Shown here: positions 48,700 through 56,661 of the stretch, in pieces
How positions within the stretch are numbered: the stretch's first letter is position 1
Layout of the letters: every line of letters starts with the position of its first letter
DNA from: a virus
IMG/VR virus record: IMGVR_UViG_3300042260_000461
Span: 1-56,979 of that record
Strand: one strand, 5' to 3'
Length of the DNA: 56,979 nt
The notes under the pieces: generated by a model
The model's input: only the letters and a program-made list of their open reading frames with translations
Database searches by the model: none
What the model was told of the DNA's origin: nothing
Program-made: the position numbers and the translations under genes

Positions 48700-48929
48700 C
48701 CCTCATTCAACGTCAAACCCGCATCGTGCGCGCACTGGAGAACGTGTACCGCCGCAAGTGGCAAAACCCTGGGCAGCGGTCCAGGGCCGTGCGCCTGCTG
48801 GCCGAGTTCAACGCCAAGCGCATGGCCTTCGCGGGCTACACCGCTGACGATGCCCGCGCCAGCTTCAAGCAGTGCATGGACATGGCCATGCTCAACATCA
48901 ACTCAGGGCCTTTGTTCGCCCAGCAATAA
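48696..48929 (+). CDS. Hypothetical recombination-operon protein
   Basis: 77 residues, ATGA coupling. Basic and helical (TRIVRALENVYRRKWQNPGQRSRAVRLLAEFNAKRMAFAGYTADDARASFKQC). Could bind nucleic acid. It ends 31 nt before the RecT start, with a CGCATCCGGAT box between. Confidence 0.55.
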   Translation: MTLIQRQTRIVRALENVYRRKWQNPGQRSRAVRLLAEFNAKRMAFAGYTADDARASFKQCMDMAMLNINSGPLFAQQ

Positions 48930-48930
48930 C

Positions 48931-48941
48931 CGCATCCGGAT
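48931..48941 (+). promoter_or_regulatory. CGCATCCGGAT box before the RecT-like gene
   Basis: Follows the stop at 48929 directly and is 20 nt upstream of the GTG start. Same core as at 44016 and 55112. Possibly a transcription-factor or mRNA site; no separate -35/-10 is seen. Confidence 0.45.
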
Positions 48942-48960
48942 TTTTTGAAAGGAAACCAAC

Positions 48961-49806
48961 GTGAGTAACGAAAACACTTCCCTCTCTGTCAGGCCCGCGA
49001 GCCAAGTGGACCTCAGCCCTCAAACCTTTGAGCAGGCCCTGACGTTCTCCAACTACCTGGCCGATTCAGACCTGGTGCCCAAGGACTTCAAGGGCAAGCC
49101 CGGCAACTGCCTGATCGCCATGCAGTGGGGCGCAGAACTTGGCCTCAAGCCCTTGCAGGCCCTCTCCAACATCGCGGTCATCAACGGTCGCGCCGCTTTG
49201 TGGGGTGATGCAGTCATCGCCTTGGTGCGTAGCAGCCCCTTGTGCGAGTACGTGCAGGAATCCGATGACGGTCACACAGCAACCTGCCGAGTCAAGCGCA
49301 GGGGCGAGGCCGAGCAGGTCGTGACGTTCAGCGTGGACGATGCCAAGGCCGCAGGTCTGCACGGCAAGCAAGGCCCATGGACGCAGTACCCCAAGCGCAT
49401 GCGCCAGATGCGCGCCCGCGCCTTTGCCCTGCGTGACGTTTTCCCCGATGTGTTGCGCGGTATGCCGGTGGCCGAGGAAGTCTTCGACACGCCGACCAAT
49501 GTCATTGACCCATCGACCGGCGAAATCAGCCCGGCACCGGCGCCAGCACGCCCCACCCTGGCCGCTTATCCCGAGGCCGACTTCAACGCCAACTTGCCCA
49601 GCTGGCGCAAGGCCGTTGAGGCTGGGCGCAAAACGCCCGACGAACTGATCTCCATGGTCAGCACCAAGGGCGTGCTGTCCGAAGCGCAGAAGAAGGCCAT
49701 CCAGAACCTGGCCCCCATCGATGCGCAATCCGCTGTCACCGATCCCGGCACCGCCGCAGCTGGTGGCGCGCCCGCCATTGATCCCTTTGTCCAAGCCATG
49801 GAGTAA
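48961..49806 (+). CDS. RecT-family single-strand annealing protein
   Basis: 281 residues, GTG start with AAAGGAA. The core PQTFEQALTFSNYLADSDLVPKDFKGKPGNCLIAMQWGAELGLKPLQALSNIAVINGRAALWGDAVIALV is the RecT signature, with KRMRQMRARAFALRDVFPDVL later. Anneals complementary single strands exposed by the exonuclease encoded next; it supports recombination-driven replication and repair. Confidence 0.9.
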   Translation: MSNENTSLSVRPASQVDLSPQTFEQALTFSNYLADSDLVPKDFKGKPGNCLIAMQWGAELGLKPLQALSNIAVINGRAALWGDAVIALVRSSPLCEYVQESDDGHTATCRVKRRGEAEQVVTFSVDDAKAAGLHGKQGPWTQYPKRMRQMRARAFALRDVFPDVLRGMPVAEEVFDTPTNVIDPSTGEISPAPAPARPTLAAYPEADFNANLPSWRKAVEAGRKTPDELISMVSTKGVLSEAQKKAIQNLAPIDAQSAVTDPGTAAAGGAPAIDPFVQAME

Positions 49807-49811
49807 CCCAC

Positions 49812-51515
49812 ATGAAGACCATCAATCTGATCCAGGGCACGCCCGAATGGCACGCCCACCGCGCCACGCACTTCAACGCCAGCGATGCCCCGGCCATGAT
49901 GGGGTGCGGCCTGAAATCTCGCACCGAACTGCTGGCCGAGTTGCACACGGCCATCAAGCCAGATGTCAGCCAGTACGTGCAAGAGCGCGTGTTCGATCCC
50001 GGCCACCGATTTGAGGCCCTGGCCCGCCCCTTGGCCGAAAAGATCATCGGCGAAGACCTCTACCCCGTGACTGGCGTCAATGGCGAATACAGCGCCAGCT
50101 TTGACGGGCTCACCCTCATGGAAGACGTGGCCTTTGAGCACAAAACGCTCAACGATGCTTTGCGCGCTGCTTTTGATGACATGGAGACCATGGCTCCCGA
50201 GTACCGGGAAACCGCTTCCGCTGGCCGATGCCTGCCTCTCATGTACCGGGTGCAGATGGAGCACCAGGCCTTGGTCTCGAATTGCGAGCGGGTCCTGTTC
50301 ATGGCCAGCGAGTGGGACGCTGACGACAAGCTGATCGCAGAGCGCCACTGCTGGTACAAGCCCGATCCCGAACTGCGCGCCAAGATCGTCGCAGGCTGGG
50401 CGCAACTGGCCGAAGACCTCAAGACCTACACGCCCGCCCCCGTGGCCGAGCCTGCGCCCACCGGCAAGGCCCCCGAGACCCTGCCCGCCCTTCGCATCGA
50501 AGTGACCGGCGCTGTCACAGCATCCAACCTGGCCGCATTCAAGGAAACAGCGCTTGCCGCCATCCGTTCTGTCAACCGCGACCTCAAAACCGATCAGGAC
50601 TTCGCAGACGCAGACGCCAGCGTCAAGTGGTGCAGCGATGTCGAAAGCCGCCTGGCCGCAGCCAAAGAGCATGCCCTGAGCCAAACAGCCAGCATCGACG
50701 CCCTGTTCAAAGCCATCGATGACATCAGCGCCGAGGCCCGCAAAGTCCGCCTCGACCTTGAAAAACTGGTCAAGGCCCGCAAAGACCAGATCCGCATGGA
50801 GATCGTGTCGGAGGCTGTCACCAAGGGCAACGAACACATGCGCATCCTCAATGAGCGCATCGGCAAGCCGCTCATGCCCGCCGTGCCCGCCGACTATGCC
50901 GGTGTCATCAAGGGCAAACGGTCCATCACCAGCTTGCGCGATGCCGTGGATACCGAATTGGCGCGAGTGAAGATCGCGGCCAACGAAATCGCGGACCGCA
51001 TCACGCTCAACCTGCGCGCCATTCAGGCCGCAGAACACGACCACCTGTTCCCAGACCTTGGGAGCCTGACGCTCAAGAACCCCGATGACCTGGCCGCTGT
51101 GATCGCCCAGCGCGTGGCCAAGTACACGGAACTGGAAGCAGAGCGCAAAGCGCGTGAAGACGAAGTGGCTGCCAAAGCCGCCGCCGTGGTGCAGCAAGCC
51201 GCAACGCAAGCGCCAATCGCCCAAGCCGTGGCCGATGCAATTGTGGGCGGCACAGGCATCGCACGGGTTGCCGCTGGCCATGTCACCCGCATCGACCCGG
51301 CACAGATCCACGACACGGGCGAGCGCATCAAGCTGGGCGACATCAATGCCCGCTTGTCACCCATCGCCCTCACCGCTGACGGGCTCGCCCAACTGGGCTT
51401 TGTGCACGTAGCGACCGACAAGTCGGCCAAGTTGTACCGCGAGTCCGATTTCCCCGCCATTTGCGCCGCACTGGTCAAACACATCACCGATGTGTCATCG
51501 CCAGTGATGGCCTAA
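49812..51515 (+). CDS. YqaJ-type exonuclease with long helical C-terminal extension
   Basis: 567 residues. Residues 1-210 form a YqaJ exonuclease: GTPEWHAHRATHFNASDAPAMMG near the start, FDGLTLMED with Asp98 and FEHK with Glu109 and Lys111 (PD-(D/E)XK). Residues 230-420 are a helical region (DAIDDISAEARKVRLDLEKLVKARKDQIR) that resembles a phage domain of unknown function, DUF1351-like. The final 100 residues are Ala-rich then compact. Works with RecT. The added C-terminal half is unusual for the nuclease. Confidence 0.85.
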   Translation: MKTINLIQGTPEWHAHRATHFNASDAPAMMGCGLKSRTELLAELHTAIKPDVSQYVQERVFDPGHRFEALARPLAEKIIGEDLYPVTGVNGEYSASFDGLTLMEDVAFEHKTLNDALRAAFDDMETMAPEYRETASAGRCLPLMYRVQMEHQALVSNCERVLFMASEWDADDKLIAERHCWYKPDPELRAKIVAGWAQLAEDLKTYTPAPVAEPAPTGKAPETLPALRIEVTGAVTASNLAAFKETALAAIRSVNRDLKTDQDFADADASVKWCSDVESRLAAAKEHALSQTASIDALFKAIDDISAEARKVRLDLEKLVKARKDQIRMEIVSEAVTKGNEHMRILNERIGKPLMPAVPADYAGVIKGKRSITSLRDAVDTELARVKIAANEIADRITLNLRAIQAAEHDHLFPDLGSLTLKNPDDLAAVIAQRVAKYTELEAERKAREDEVAAKAAAVVQQAATQAPIAQAVADAIVGGTGIARVAAGHVTRIDPAQIHDTGERIKLGDINARLSPIALTADGLAQLGFVHVATDKSAKLYRESDFPAICAALVKHITDVSSPVMA

Positions 51516-51547
51516 CCAATCTCTCCACCACCCTAAAGGAAGTCTCC

Positions 51548-51868
51548 ATGAACCAAGAAAACACCCAGTCGCCCGAGTCCGCAGAACCAGCGGAAAAGAA
51601 GCGCCCAAACATCGCACTCACCCCGGTTGAATCCAACCAGGTCAAGGCCATTGGATACGACGAGGCCACCAAGACGCTGGCCGTGACGTTCACCCGTGGC
51701 GCTGGCGCGATCTATCACTACCCCGATGTGAGCAAAGAAACATTCGAGGCCTTCATCGGTGCCGAATCCATCGGCAAGTTCTTTGGCCAACACATCAAGC
51801 CCCTGGCGTTTGAGAAGTTCGCGCCCGAGCCCGTCATCGAAGCCGAACAGACCGAAGAAGCGGCGTAA
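51548..51868 (+). CDS. KTSC domain protein
   Basis: 106 residues. SNQVKAIGYDEATKTLAVTFTRGAGAIYHYPDVSKETFEAFIGAESIGKFFGQHIK is the KTSC domain (named for lysine tRNA synthetase C-terminal-like proteins). In phages it occurs in recombination operons, role unknown. Disordered N- and C-terminal acidic tails. Followed at once by the first RNA-like element. Confidence 0.8.
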   Translation: MNQENTQSPESAEPAEKKRPNIALTPVESNQVKAIGYDEATKTLAVTFTRGAGAIYHYPDVSKETFEAFIGAESIGKFFGQHIKPLAFEKFAPEPVIEAEQTEEAA

Positions 51869-51873
51869 CGAAT

Positions 51874-51936
51874 TGGCCGAAAGCGGATGCTTTTGGAGCG
51901 AATAGCGATCTACCAATGGACGCAGCGAGTAGGCCA
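51874..51936 (+). ncRNA. Structured RNA candidate, short copy
   Basis: Begins 6 nt after the KTSC stop. TGGCC (51874-51878) pairs with GGCCA (51932-51936). Next to this stem the strands read GAAA and GCAGCGAGTA, the same as in the long copy, and can form a loop-E (AGUA/GAA) motif. AAAGC/GCTTT and TTGG/CCAA give small hairpins, and CAATGGA is shared. It lies in the leader of the 121-residue gene. It may be a shortened relative of 52337-52474. Confidence 0.5.
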
Positions 51937-51962
51937 CCCATCACCAACCACCAGGAGCAACC

Positions 51963-52328
51963 ATGCACGAAACCACCAACCGCCCCACCACAGCGCCAAC
52001 CGATGTCCCGGAGTTCATCACCGACTTGGACGGTGGGCAGTTTGAATTGCTGATGTCTCAGGCCTTGAGCGAATCCGCAGCCGCCGCCGTGGACTTTGGT
52101 CGAGTGGCCGAAGTCACCGTGAAATTCAAGATCGAGCAAATCATGGGCACCCACCAGGTGCGCATCCAGCACGACACCAAATTCACACGCCCAACATCGA
52201 TGGGCAAGAAGAGCGAAGAGACCAGCGGTGCGACCGTCCTGCACGTGGGCAAATATGGCCGCTTGACGCTGGCCCAGCCCAGCCTCTTGGACAAAGAGAA
52301 CCGCCAACAGTCGTTCCCCACCGCCTAA
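51963..52328 (+). CDS. Hypothetical protein between two RNA-like leaders
   Basis: 121 residues with AGGAG upstream. Contains LDGGQFELLMSQALSESAAAAVDFGRVAEVTVKFKIEQIMGTHQVRIQHDTKFTRPTSMGKKSEE, a beta-rich core after a helix, and a basic end. It resembles phage proteins of unknown function found with DUF2303; a nucleic-acid-binding role is plausible. Both its leader and the sequence after its stop are the RNA-like elements. Confidence 0.6.
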   Translation: MHETTNRPTTAPTDVPEFITDLDGGQFELLMSQALSESAAAAVDFGRVAEVTVKFKIEQIMGTHQVRIQHDTKFTRPTSMGKKSEETSGATVLHVGKYGRLTLAQPSLLDKENRQQSFPTA

Positions 52329-52336
52329 GCAATTAC

Positions 52337-52474
52337 GGGCCGAAAACTGTCCGGAAGTGAGAAGTCACACCAGGGCAGGCGAAAGCCGATGAAGTTCCGT
52401 CCATTGTCACAGTCAGCCCGAATGGGTCGAAGTCCCGAGAAGCGCAGCAATGGAGACAGGCAGCGAGTAGGCCC
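52337..52474 (+). ncRNA. Structured RNA candidate, long copy with three-way junction
   Basis: Paired by eye: closing stem GGGCC (52337-52341) / GGCCC (52470-52474); internal loop GAAAA against GCAGCGAGTA with loop-E arrangement; stem CTGTC (52347-52351) / GACAG (52455-52459); CGGAA (52352-52356) / TTCCG (52395-52399) enclosing hairpins GTGA-GAAG-TCAC and GGC-GAAA-GCC; TCCATTG (52400-52406) / CAATGGA (52448-52454) enclosing a GC-rich hairpin. The three central stems meet with no unpaired base. GNRA loop and loop-E exist only on this strand. Not a family I recognise. Confidence 0.6.
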
Positions 52475-52509
52475 ACCAACACACACACAACAAATTTAGG
52501 AATCACAAC

Positions 52510-53358
52510 ATGTTCGACAAAGAAGCAATTGAAGTCCTCCAGGATGGCGCATCCATCCTGCAAGCCAGTAACGCGATTTCGCATGCGTTTGAGGAAAGGG
52601 CTGTCGTAGCCCTGCCCGAGAAGTTCGACACCCGCGACCTGGAGCAGTACTTGCCCAACCGCCGCCGCGCTCGCGGCACCATGGCTACCAGCGCCGCCGA
52701 GGACTTTGCGGAATACGTCAAGGCCCACAAGGAAGAAGGCGCATGCGTGTTCGTCAGCCAGGACGCCATGAAGTCGGTGGCCGTGCTGAACCTGGGCACC
52801 CCGGACAAGCCTGGCCATGCCGACAACAAGGCCGCGCTGGTCCTGGAGAAGACATCGGCCTACACCAGCCTGCTCACGCACGCCAGCGGTCGCGCCATGA
52901 CCCAATCAGGCGTGGCCGAGTTCATCGAGGACTGGACGGCTCAGATCCAGTGCTTCAACGACGATGGCCCCATCGTGATCGCCCATGCCGTGGCCGCTGT
53001 GCGCAAGATGAGCATCGAGGCGATGCGCAAGGTCGAAAGCGCCGAGCAGAGCCTGAGCGCCAGCAAAAGCAGCTTTGAGCAAGTGTCGGCCACCAGCAAG
53101 GACCCGCTGCCCACGTTCATCCACTTCACCTGCGAGCCCTATCACGGTCTGGAGTCGCGCACGTTCGTCATGCGTCTGAGCGTCATCACCTCCAACGACA
53201 AGCCCTCGATCTCGCTGCGCATCATCAAGCTCGAAGAGCACCAGGAAGCCATGGCCAAAGAACTGGCCGAACTGACCCGCAAGGCGCTGCGCGAAAACCA
53301 GTACAGCGCAGCAAGCCTGATCGTCCCGGTCCTTCTGGGCGAGTACTCCAAGAACTGA
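52510..53358 (+). CDS. DUF2303 (YfdQ-like) protein
   Basis: 282 residues, AGGA before ATG 52510. The order ALPEKFDTRDLEQYLPNRRRARGTMATSAAEDFAEYVKAHKEEGACVFV - TSAYTSLLTHASGRAMTQSGVAEFIEDW - PLPTFIHFTCEPYHGLESRTFVMRLSVIT is the DUF2303 signature. Members sit in phage recombination operons; biochemical role unknown. Its leader carries the large RNA-like element, which may regulate it. Confidence 0.85.
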   Translation: MFDKEAIEVLQDGASILQASNAISHAFEERAVVALPEKFDTRDLEQYLPNRRRARGTMATSAAEDFAEYVKAHKEEGACVFVSQDAMKSVAVLNLGTPDKPGHADNKAALVLEKTSAYTSLLTHASGRAMTQSGVAEFIEDWTAQIQCFNDDGPIVIAHAVAAVRKMSIEAMRKVESAEQSLSASKSSFEQVSATSKDPLPTFIHFTCEPYHGLESRTFVMRLSVITSNDKPSISLRIIKLEEHQEAMAKELAELTRKALRENQYSAASLIVPVLLGEYSKN

Positions 53359-53374
53359 CGAAAGGCCTGCAACC

Positions 53375-53683
53375 ATGAACAACGAACAACAATTCGAGCA
53401 GGCCCTGATCGATAAGGGGCTCAATGCCCCGCGCCTGCGCCCCGATGACATCGATGCGGTCATCGTCCACGCCCAATACCACGTGTTTCCCGGCACCGTG
53501 CACACCGTCTGCTGCCTGACCCTCGTCAACGGCTTTACCGTCACGGGTGAAAACGCATGCGTAAGCCGTGAAAACTGGGACCAGGCCACTGGGCAACAAG
53601 AGGCCTACGCCAATGCCCGCGAAAAAGTCTGGCAACTGGAGGGCTATCTGCTCAAGCAGCGCCTGGCAGGGGGTGAGGCATGA
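53375..53683 (+). CDS. Gp49-like phage protein
   Basis: 102 residues. FEQALIDKGLNAPRLRPDDIDAVIVHAQYHVFPGTVHTVCCLTLVNGFTVTGENACVSRENWDQATGQQEAYANAREKVWQLEGYLL is the Gp49 family (phage gp49/66) pattern. Family function is unknown; it commonly follows DUF2303 in phage early operons. Confidence 0.85.
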   Translation: MNNEQQFEQALIDKGLNAPRLRPDDIDAVIVHAQYHVFPGTVHTVCCLTLVNGFTVTGENACVSRENWDQATGQQEAYANAREKVWQLEGYLLKQRLAGGEA

Positions 53684-54081
53684 GCGACTTCACACTTAAC
53701 CCGGATCTGATTGTCCAGGCCGCCGAGGTATTGCAGCGCCAATGTCATGGTGCTGCCAATGCCGCTGGCTGGTGGCATGACCTTCAGACAGGCGCAAGCA
53801 TCACAACAAACCCGTACTGTTTCAGTAACAAGCTGTGCTTGATTCACAGTGAGGTCAGCGAATCCATGGAGGGCGACCGTAAGGGCCTGATGGATGACAA
53901 GCTGCCGCACCGCCCCATGCGTGAAGTCGAGCTAGCAGATGCGGTCATCCGCATCTTTGACCTGGCGGGCGCTTACCGCATGGACCTGGCTGGTGCAATT
54001 GCCGAAAAGATGGCCTTCAACGCCAGCAGAGCAGACCACAAGATCGAAAACCGCGCCGCAGAAGGCGGCAAGAAATTCTGA
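53680..54081 (+). CDS. MazG-like nucleotide pyrophosphohydrolase
   Basis: 133 residues, ATGA coupling. The all-alpha NTP-PPase pattern is visible: LCLIHSEVSESMEGDRKG (E-x-x-E metal ligands) and EVELADAVIRIFDLAG (E-x-x-D). Such phage proteins hydrolyse unusual NTPs, dUTP or (p)ppGpp, and thus support replication. The exact substrate is not evident. Confidence 0.75.
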   Translation: MSDFTLNPDLIVQAAEVLQRQCHGAANAAGWWHDLQTGASITTNPYCFSNKLCLIHSEVSESMEGDRKGLMDDKLPHRPMREVELADAVIRIFDLAGAYRMDLAGAIAEKMAFNASRADHKIENRAAEGGKKF

Positions 54082-54090
54082 AAGAACACC

Positions 54091-54312
54091 ATGAGCGCAA
54101 CACGCCCCTACATCGTCACCGACAAAGCCGGTGCACCCCGCCTGGTGCAAGCCAGCAACCAGGCCCAAGCCCTGCGACATGCAGCCATCAACCAGTTCAC
54201 GGTGCGCGCCGCCACCGCCAATGAGGTCATTGAACTCATGACCAGTGGCGTGCAGCCCGAAATGGCCAGCCAAGAAGCGGCGAGCCAGGACAAGGAGCAG
54301 CCCGAATGCTGA
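54091..54312 (+). CDS. Small hypothetical protein before SSB
   Basis: 73 residues. RPYIVTDKAGAPRLVQASNQAQALRHAAINQFTVRAATANEVIELMTSGV is a compact alpha-beta unit often found next to phage MazG or SSB genes. The C-terminus is Gln/Glu-rich and overlaps the SSB start by 7 nt. Confidence 0.6.
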   Translation: MSATRPYIVTDKAGAPRLVQASNQAQALRHAAINQFTVRAATANEVIELMTSGVQPEMASQEAASQDKEQPEC

Positions 54313-54785
54313 ACAAGGCCCAGATCATTGGAAGACTGGGCCGTGACCCAGAGGTCCGCTACATGCCCAGCGGCGAGGCAGTCTGCAACTTCTCAGTGGC
54401 CACCGCCGAGAAGTGGAAAGACAAAGCCAGCGGCGAGGTCAAGGAAGAGACCACCTGGCACCGCATCACCGCCTTCGGCAGACAAGCCGAAATCGTGGGC
54501 GAGTACTTGCGCAAGGGCTCGCTGGTGTTCATCGAAGGCAAGATGACCCAGCGCGCCTACGCCGACAAAGACGGGGCCGAAAAGGTCTCCCACGAGATCC
54601 GCATGCAGGACATGAAGATGCTCAGCAGCCGCGAAGCCGGTCAGGGTGGCCAAAGTGGCGGCGGCAATGCTGGCCAACCTGCCCAACGTCCCTCCGCCGC
54701 TCCCCAGGCATCCGGCCAGGCGCGCCCTACCCGACCGCCAGCGCTCAACAACTTTGACGACATGGATGACGACATCCCCTTTTAG
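54306..54785 (+). CDS. ssb: Single-stranded DNA-binding protein
   Basis: 159 residues. OB-fold core (LNKAQIIGRLGRDPEVRYMPSGEAVCNFSVATAEKWKD - TTWHRITAFGRQAEIVGEYLRKGSLVFIEGKM), a Gly/Gln/Pro-rich linker (110-145) and the acidic tip DDDIPF that docks host SSB-interacting proteins. Binds single strands in replication and in RecT-mediated annealing. Confidence 0.95.
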   Translation: MLNKAQIIGRLGRDPEVRYMPSGEAVCNFSVATAEKWKDKASGEVKEETTWHRITAFGRQAEIVGEYLRKGSLVFIEGKMTQRAYADKDGAEKVSHEIRMQDMKMLSSREAGQGGQSGGGNAGQPAQRPSAAPQASGQARPTRPPALNNFDDMDDDIPF

Positions 54786-54808
54786 ACCCCAACTACCGAG
54801 ATCCACCC

Positions 54809-55087
54809 ATGAGCGAACAAGACCAACAACTCACCTTCACCGGCAGCCCAACAACAATTGGCACCGACATCTTCATCCAGTGCGTGATGCCCATCATCAA
54901 GCAGGTGCAGCAGCAACCCACGGCCAATGCCCAAAGCGTTGCGCAGTTCTACGCTGGGTTCATGGCGGCCCTCAGTGGCTGCATTGCCGCCGACTTTGAC
55001 AAGGAGATCGCCGTGGAAATACTGCGCGGCACCGCCGACCGGCTGGGGCGCACCGAGCTACCTGGAGAGGAAGCCGCGCCCCACTAA
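54809..55087 (+). CDS. Hypothetical protein after SSB
   Basis: 92 residues. Helical C-terminal half (ANAQSVAQFYAGFMAALSGCIAADFDKEIAVEILRGTADRLGR). A small helical domain of unknown role in the recombination operon. 23 nt from SSB stop. Confidence 0.6.
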   Translation: MSEQDQQLTFTGSPTTIGTDIFIQCVMPIIKQVQQQPTANAQSVAQFYAGFMAALSGCIAADFDKEIAVEILRGTADRLGRTELPGEEAAPH

Positions 55088-55111
55088 GGCATCGGCTTGT
55101 CATCAAATACC

Positions 55112-55123
55112 CGCATCCGGATA
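55112..55123 (+). promoter_or_regulatory. CGCATCCGGATA box before the AlpA-like gene
   Basis: 4 nt before ATG 55128. It shares its core with 44016 and 48931. If bound by the repressor or by AlpA it would link excisionase expression to the immunity state. Confidence 0.45.
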
Positions 55124-55127
55124 AACA

Positions 55128-55352
55128 ATGACCAGACTCATCAACCGCAAAACTCTGCTCGGAATGATTCCGCTGTCCGAGCGGGCGATCTACGACATGG
55201 AGCAGCGCGGCGACTTCCCGCGCCGCATTGCTCTGACCAGTCGCAACGTGGCGTGGCAGTTGGACGAAGTGGAGGCCTGGATTCAGCAGCGCAAGCTGTC
55301 TGGCGTCCAGGCCATGCGCCCAGGCATCACGCCGCAGGCTGTGGCCGCTTGA
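55128..55352 (+). CDS. AlpA-type excisionase/regulator
   Basis: 74 residues. LINRKTLLGMIPLSERAIYDMEQRGDFPRRIALTSRNVAWQLDEVEAWIQQRK is the AlpA winged-helix pattern (recognition helix LSERAIYDMEQRG, wing, then an ExxxWI helix). AlpA proteins activate or act as excisionase for P4-type integrases, and here the partner integrase is convergent and overlaps by 26 nt. No ribosome site is obvious. Confidence 0.85.
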   Translation: MTRLINRKTLLGMIPLSERAIYDMEQRGDFPRRIALTSRNVAWQLDEVEAWIQQRKLSGVQAMRPGITPQAVAA

Positions 55353-56535
55353 GCGTCCACCCGTCGATCATGTCTGCCCAGTCCTGCAACATGGCCGTGC
55401 GCTGCTCGCGGTACTCGGCCTTGTTGTACACCGCCCTCACGCCCTTTTGTTCGTGGGCCAGGGCCTTCTCGATCCAATCCGTGTTGTACCCGGCCTCGTG
55501 CAGCAATGTACTGGCCGTGCGCCGCAGGTCATGCGGCCCGAACTTGGCCAAGGCCTTCCCGTCTTTTTGGGCATTGGTGTAGACCACCTCCAGCACCCGG
55601 TTAAGCGTGGCCGAACTCATCGGCTTGTCGATGTCGTAGCGCGATGGCAGCACATAGTCTGAGCCGCCCGCGAAAGTCTTGAGCGCGATGAAGAAGTCCA
55701 GCGCCTGCCTGGACAGATAGACGTTGTGCGGATTGCGCCGCTTCATCCGCTCCTTGGGGATCGTCCACACCCCCTCAGTGAAGTTGATCTCGGACCACTT
55801 GGCATCGGACAGTTCCGACTTGCGCACCAGGGTCAGCAGCAGCAGCTTGGCCGCCGCCCTGAACTGGGGGCCGGTGCCCACCGTGTCCAGGTACTGGTAC
55901 ATGATCCCGATTTCCTCGGGCGACAGCGCCCGCTCCCTGGGCTTGAACTTGGCAATGGCCGAAGGGCGCACCAGGTCGGCGGGGTTGTCCACCTTCTTGC
56001 CGCGCTCAGAGGCCCAGCGGTAGACCTGCATCACGATCTCGCGCACGTGCACAGCGGTGGCCGGTGCGCCACGCTCCACGATGGTGTCGGTCAGCAGCCG
56101 CAGATCCTCGTGCGTGATCTCTTCGAGCAGCTTGGCCGCAAACTTGGGCTTCAACTCGCGCTCATAGACCGAGCGGCGCATGTCGCGGGTGGAGTCGGCC
56201 ATCTCGTAGCCGCGCAGCCACTTCTCGGCCCACGCGCCAAACGACTTGGCATCCTTGACCCGCGCCTTGTCGCGGGCCTTCTCTCGCGCCGGAGATCTGC
56301 CCTCGGCGATCATCCGCTTGGCCTCGTGCAGGCGCTCGCGGGCCTCAGCCAGCGTGAGCCCGCCAATGCCGTAGCGGCCAATTGTCAATGTTTCCTGGCG
56401 GCCATTGATCGAGTAGTTGTAGCGAAAGGACACCGCACCGGCAGGCGTCACCGCCACATACATGCCATCGCGGTCGGGCACCTTGTACAGCGACTCCTTG
56501 GGCTTGAGGTTGCGCAGCTTGGTATCGGTCAGCAT
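55327..56535 (-). CDS. int: Tyrosine integrase, P4 type
   Basis: 402 residues, GAGG before ATG 56535. N-terminal DUF4102 arm-binding domain (about 1-80), core-binding domain (about 95-195), catalytic domain with Arg238 (LTLVRKSEL), a Lys in IPKERMKRR, HDLRR (His335, Arg338), His361 (LAHEQ) and nucleophile Tyr370 (VRAVYNK). All catalytic residues are present. Reads away from the attP-like region; an operator at 56662-56679 lies in its leader, so the immunity repressor may control integration. Confidence 0.95.
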   Translation of the reverse strand: MLTDTKLRNLKPKESLYKVPDRDGMYVAVTPAGAVSFRYNYSINGRQETLTIGRYGIGGLTLAEARERLHEAKRMIAEGRSPAREKARDKARVKDAKSFGAWAEKWLRGYEMADSTRDMRRSVYERELKPKFAAKLLEEITHEDLRLLTDTIVERGAPATAVHVREIVMQVYRWASERGKKVDNPADLVRPSAIAKFKPRERALSPEEIGIMYQYLDTVGTGPQFRAAAKLLLLTLVRKSELSDAKWSEINFTEGVWTIPKERMKRRNPHNVYLSRQALDFFIALKTFAGGSDYVLPSRYDIDKPMSSATLNRVLEVVYTNAQKDGKALAKFGPHDLRRTASTLLHEAGYNTDWIEKALAHEQKGVRAVYNKAEYREQRTAMLQDWADMIDGWTLKRPQPAA

Positions 56536-56661
56536 GGCGCACCCCTCAAATCGACGCCCGATACCATGATTTTTATGGTCACTCCAGGAACTCCTTTCCT
56601 GTTCAAAATCAACGACTTACGCCGTTTCAATACCATGCGCCTGTGGATAAGTGCCGCATGG

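Noticed and set aside
52389-52499. 37-codon frame inside the long RNA-like element
   Set aside because: No ribosome site, and the conserved block it covers lies in a different frame in the short copy, so shared constraint is not on protein.
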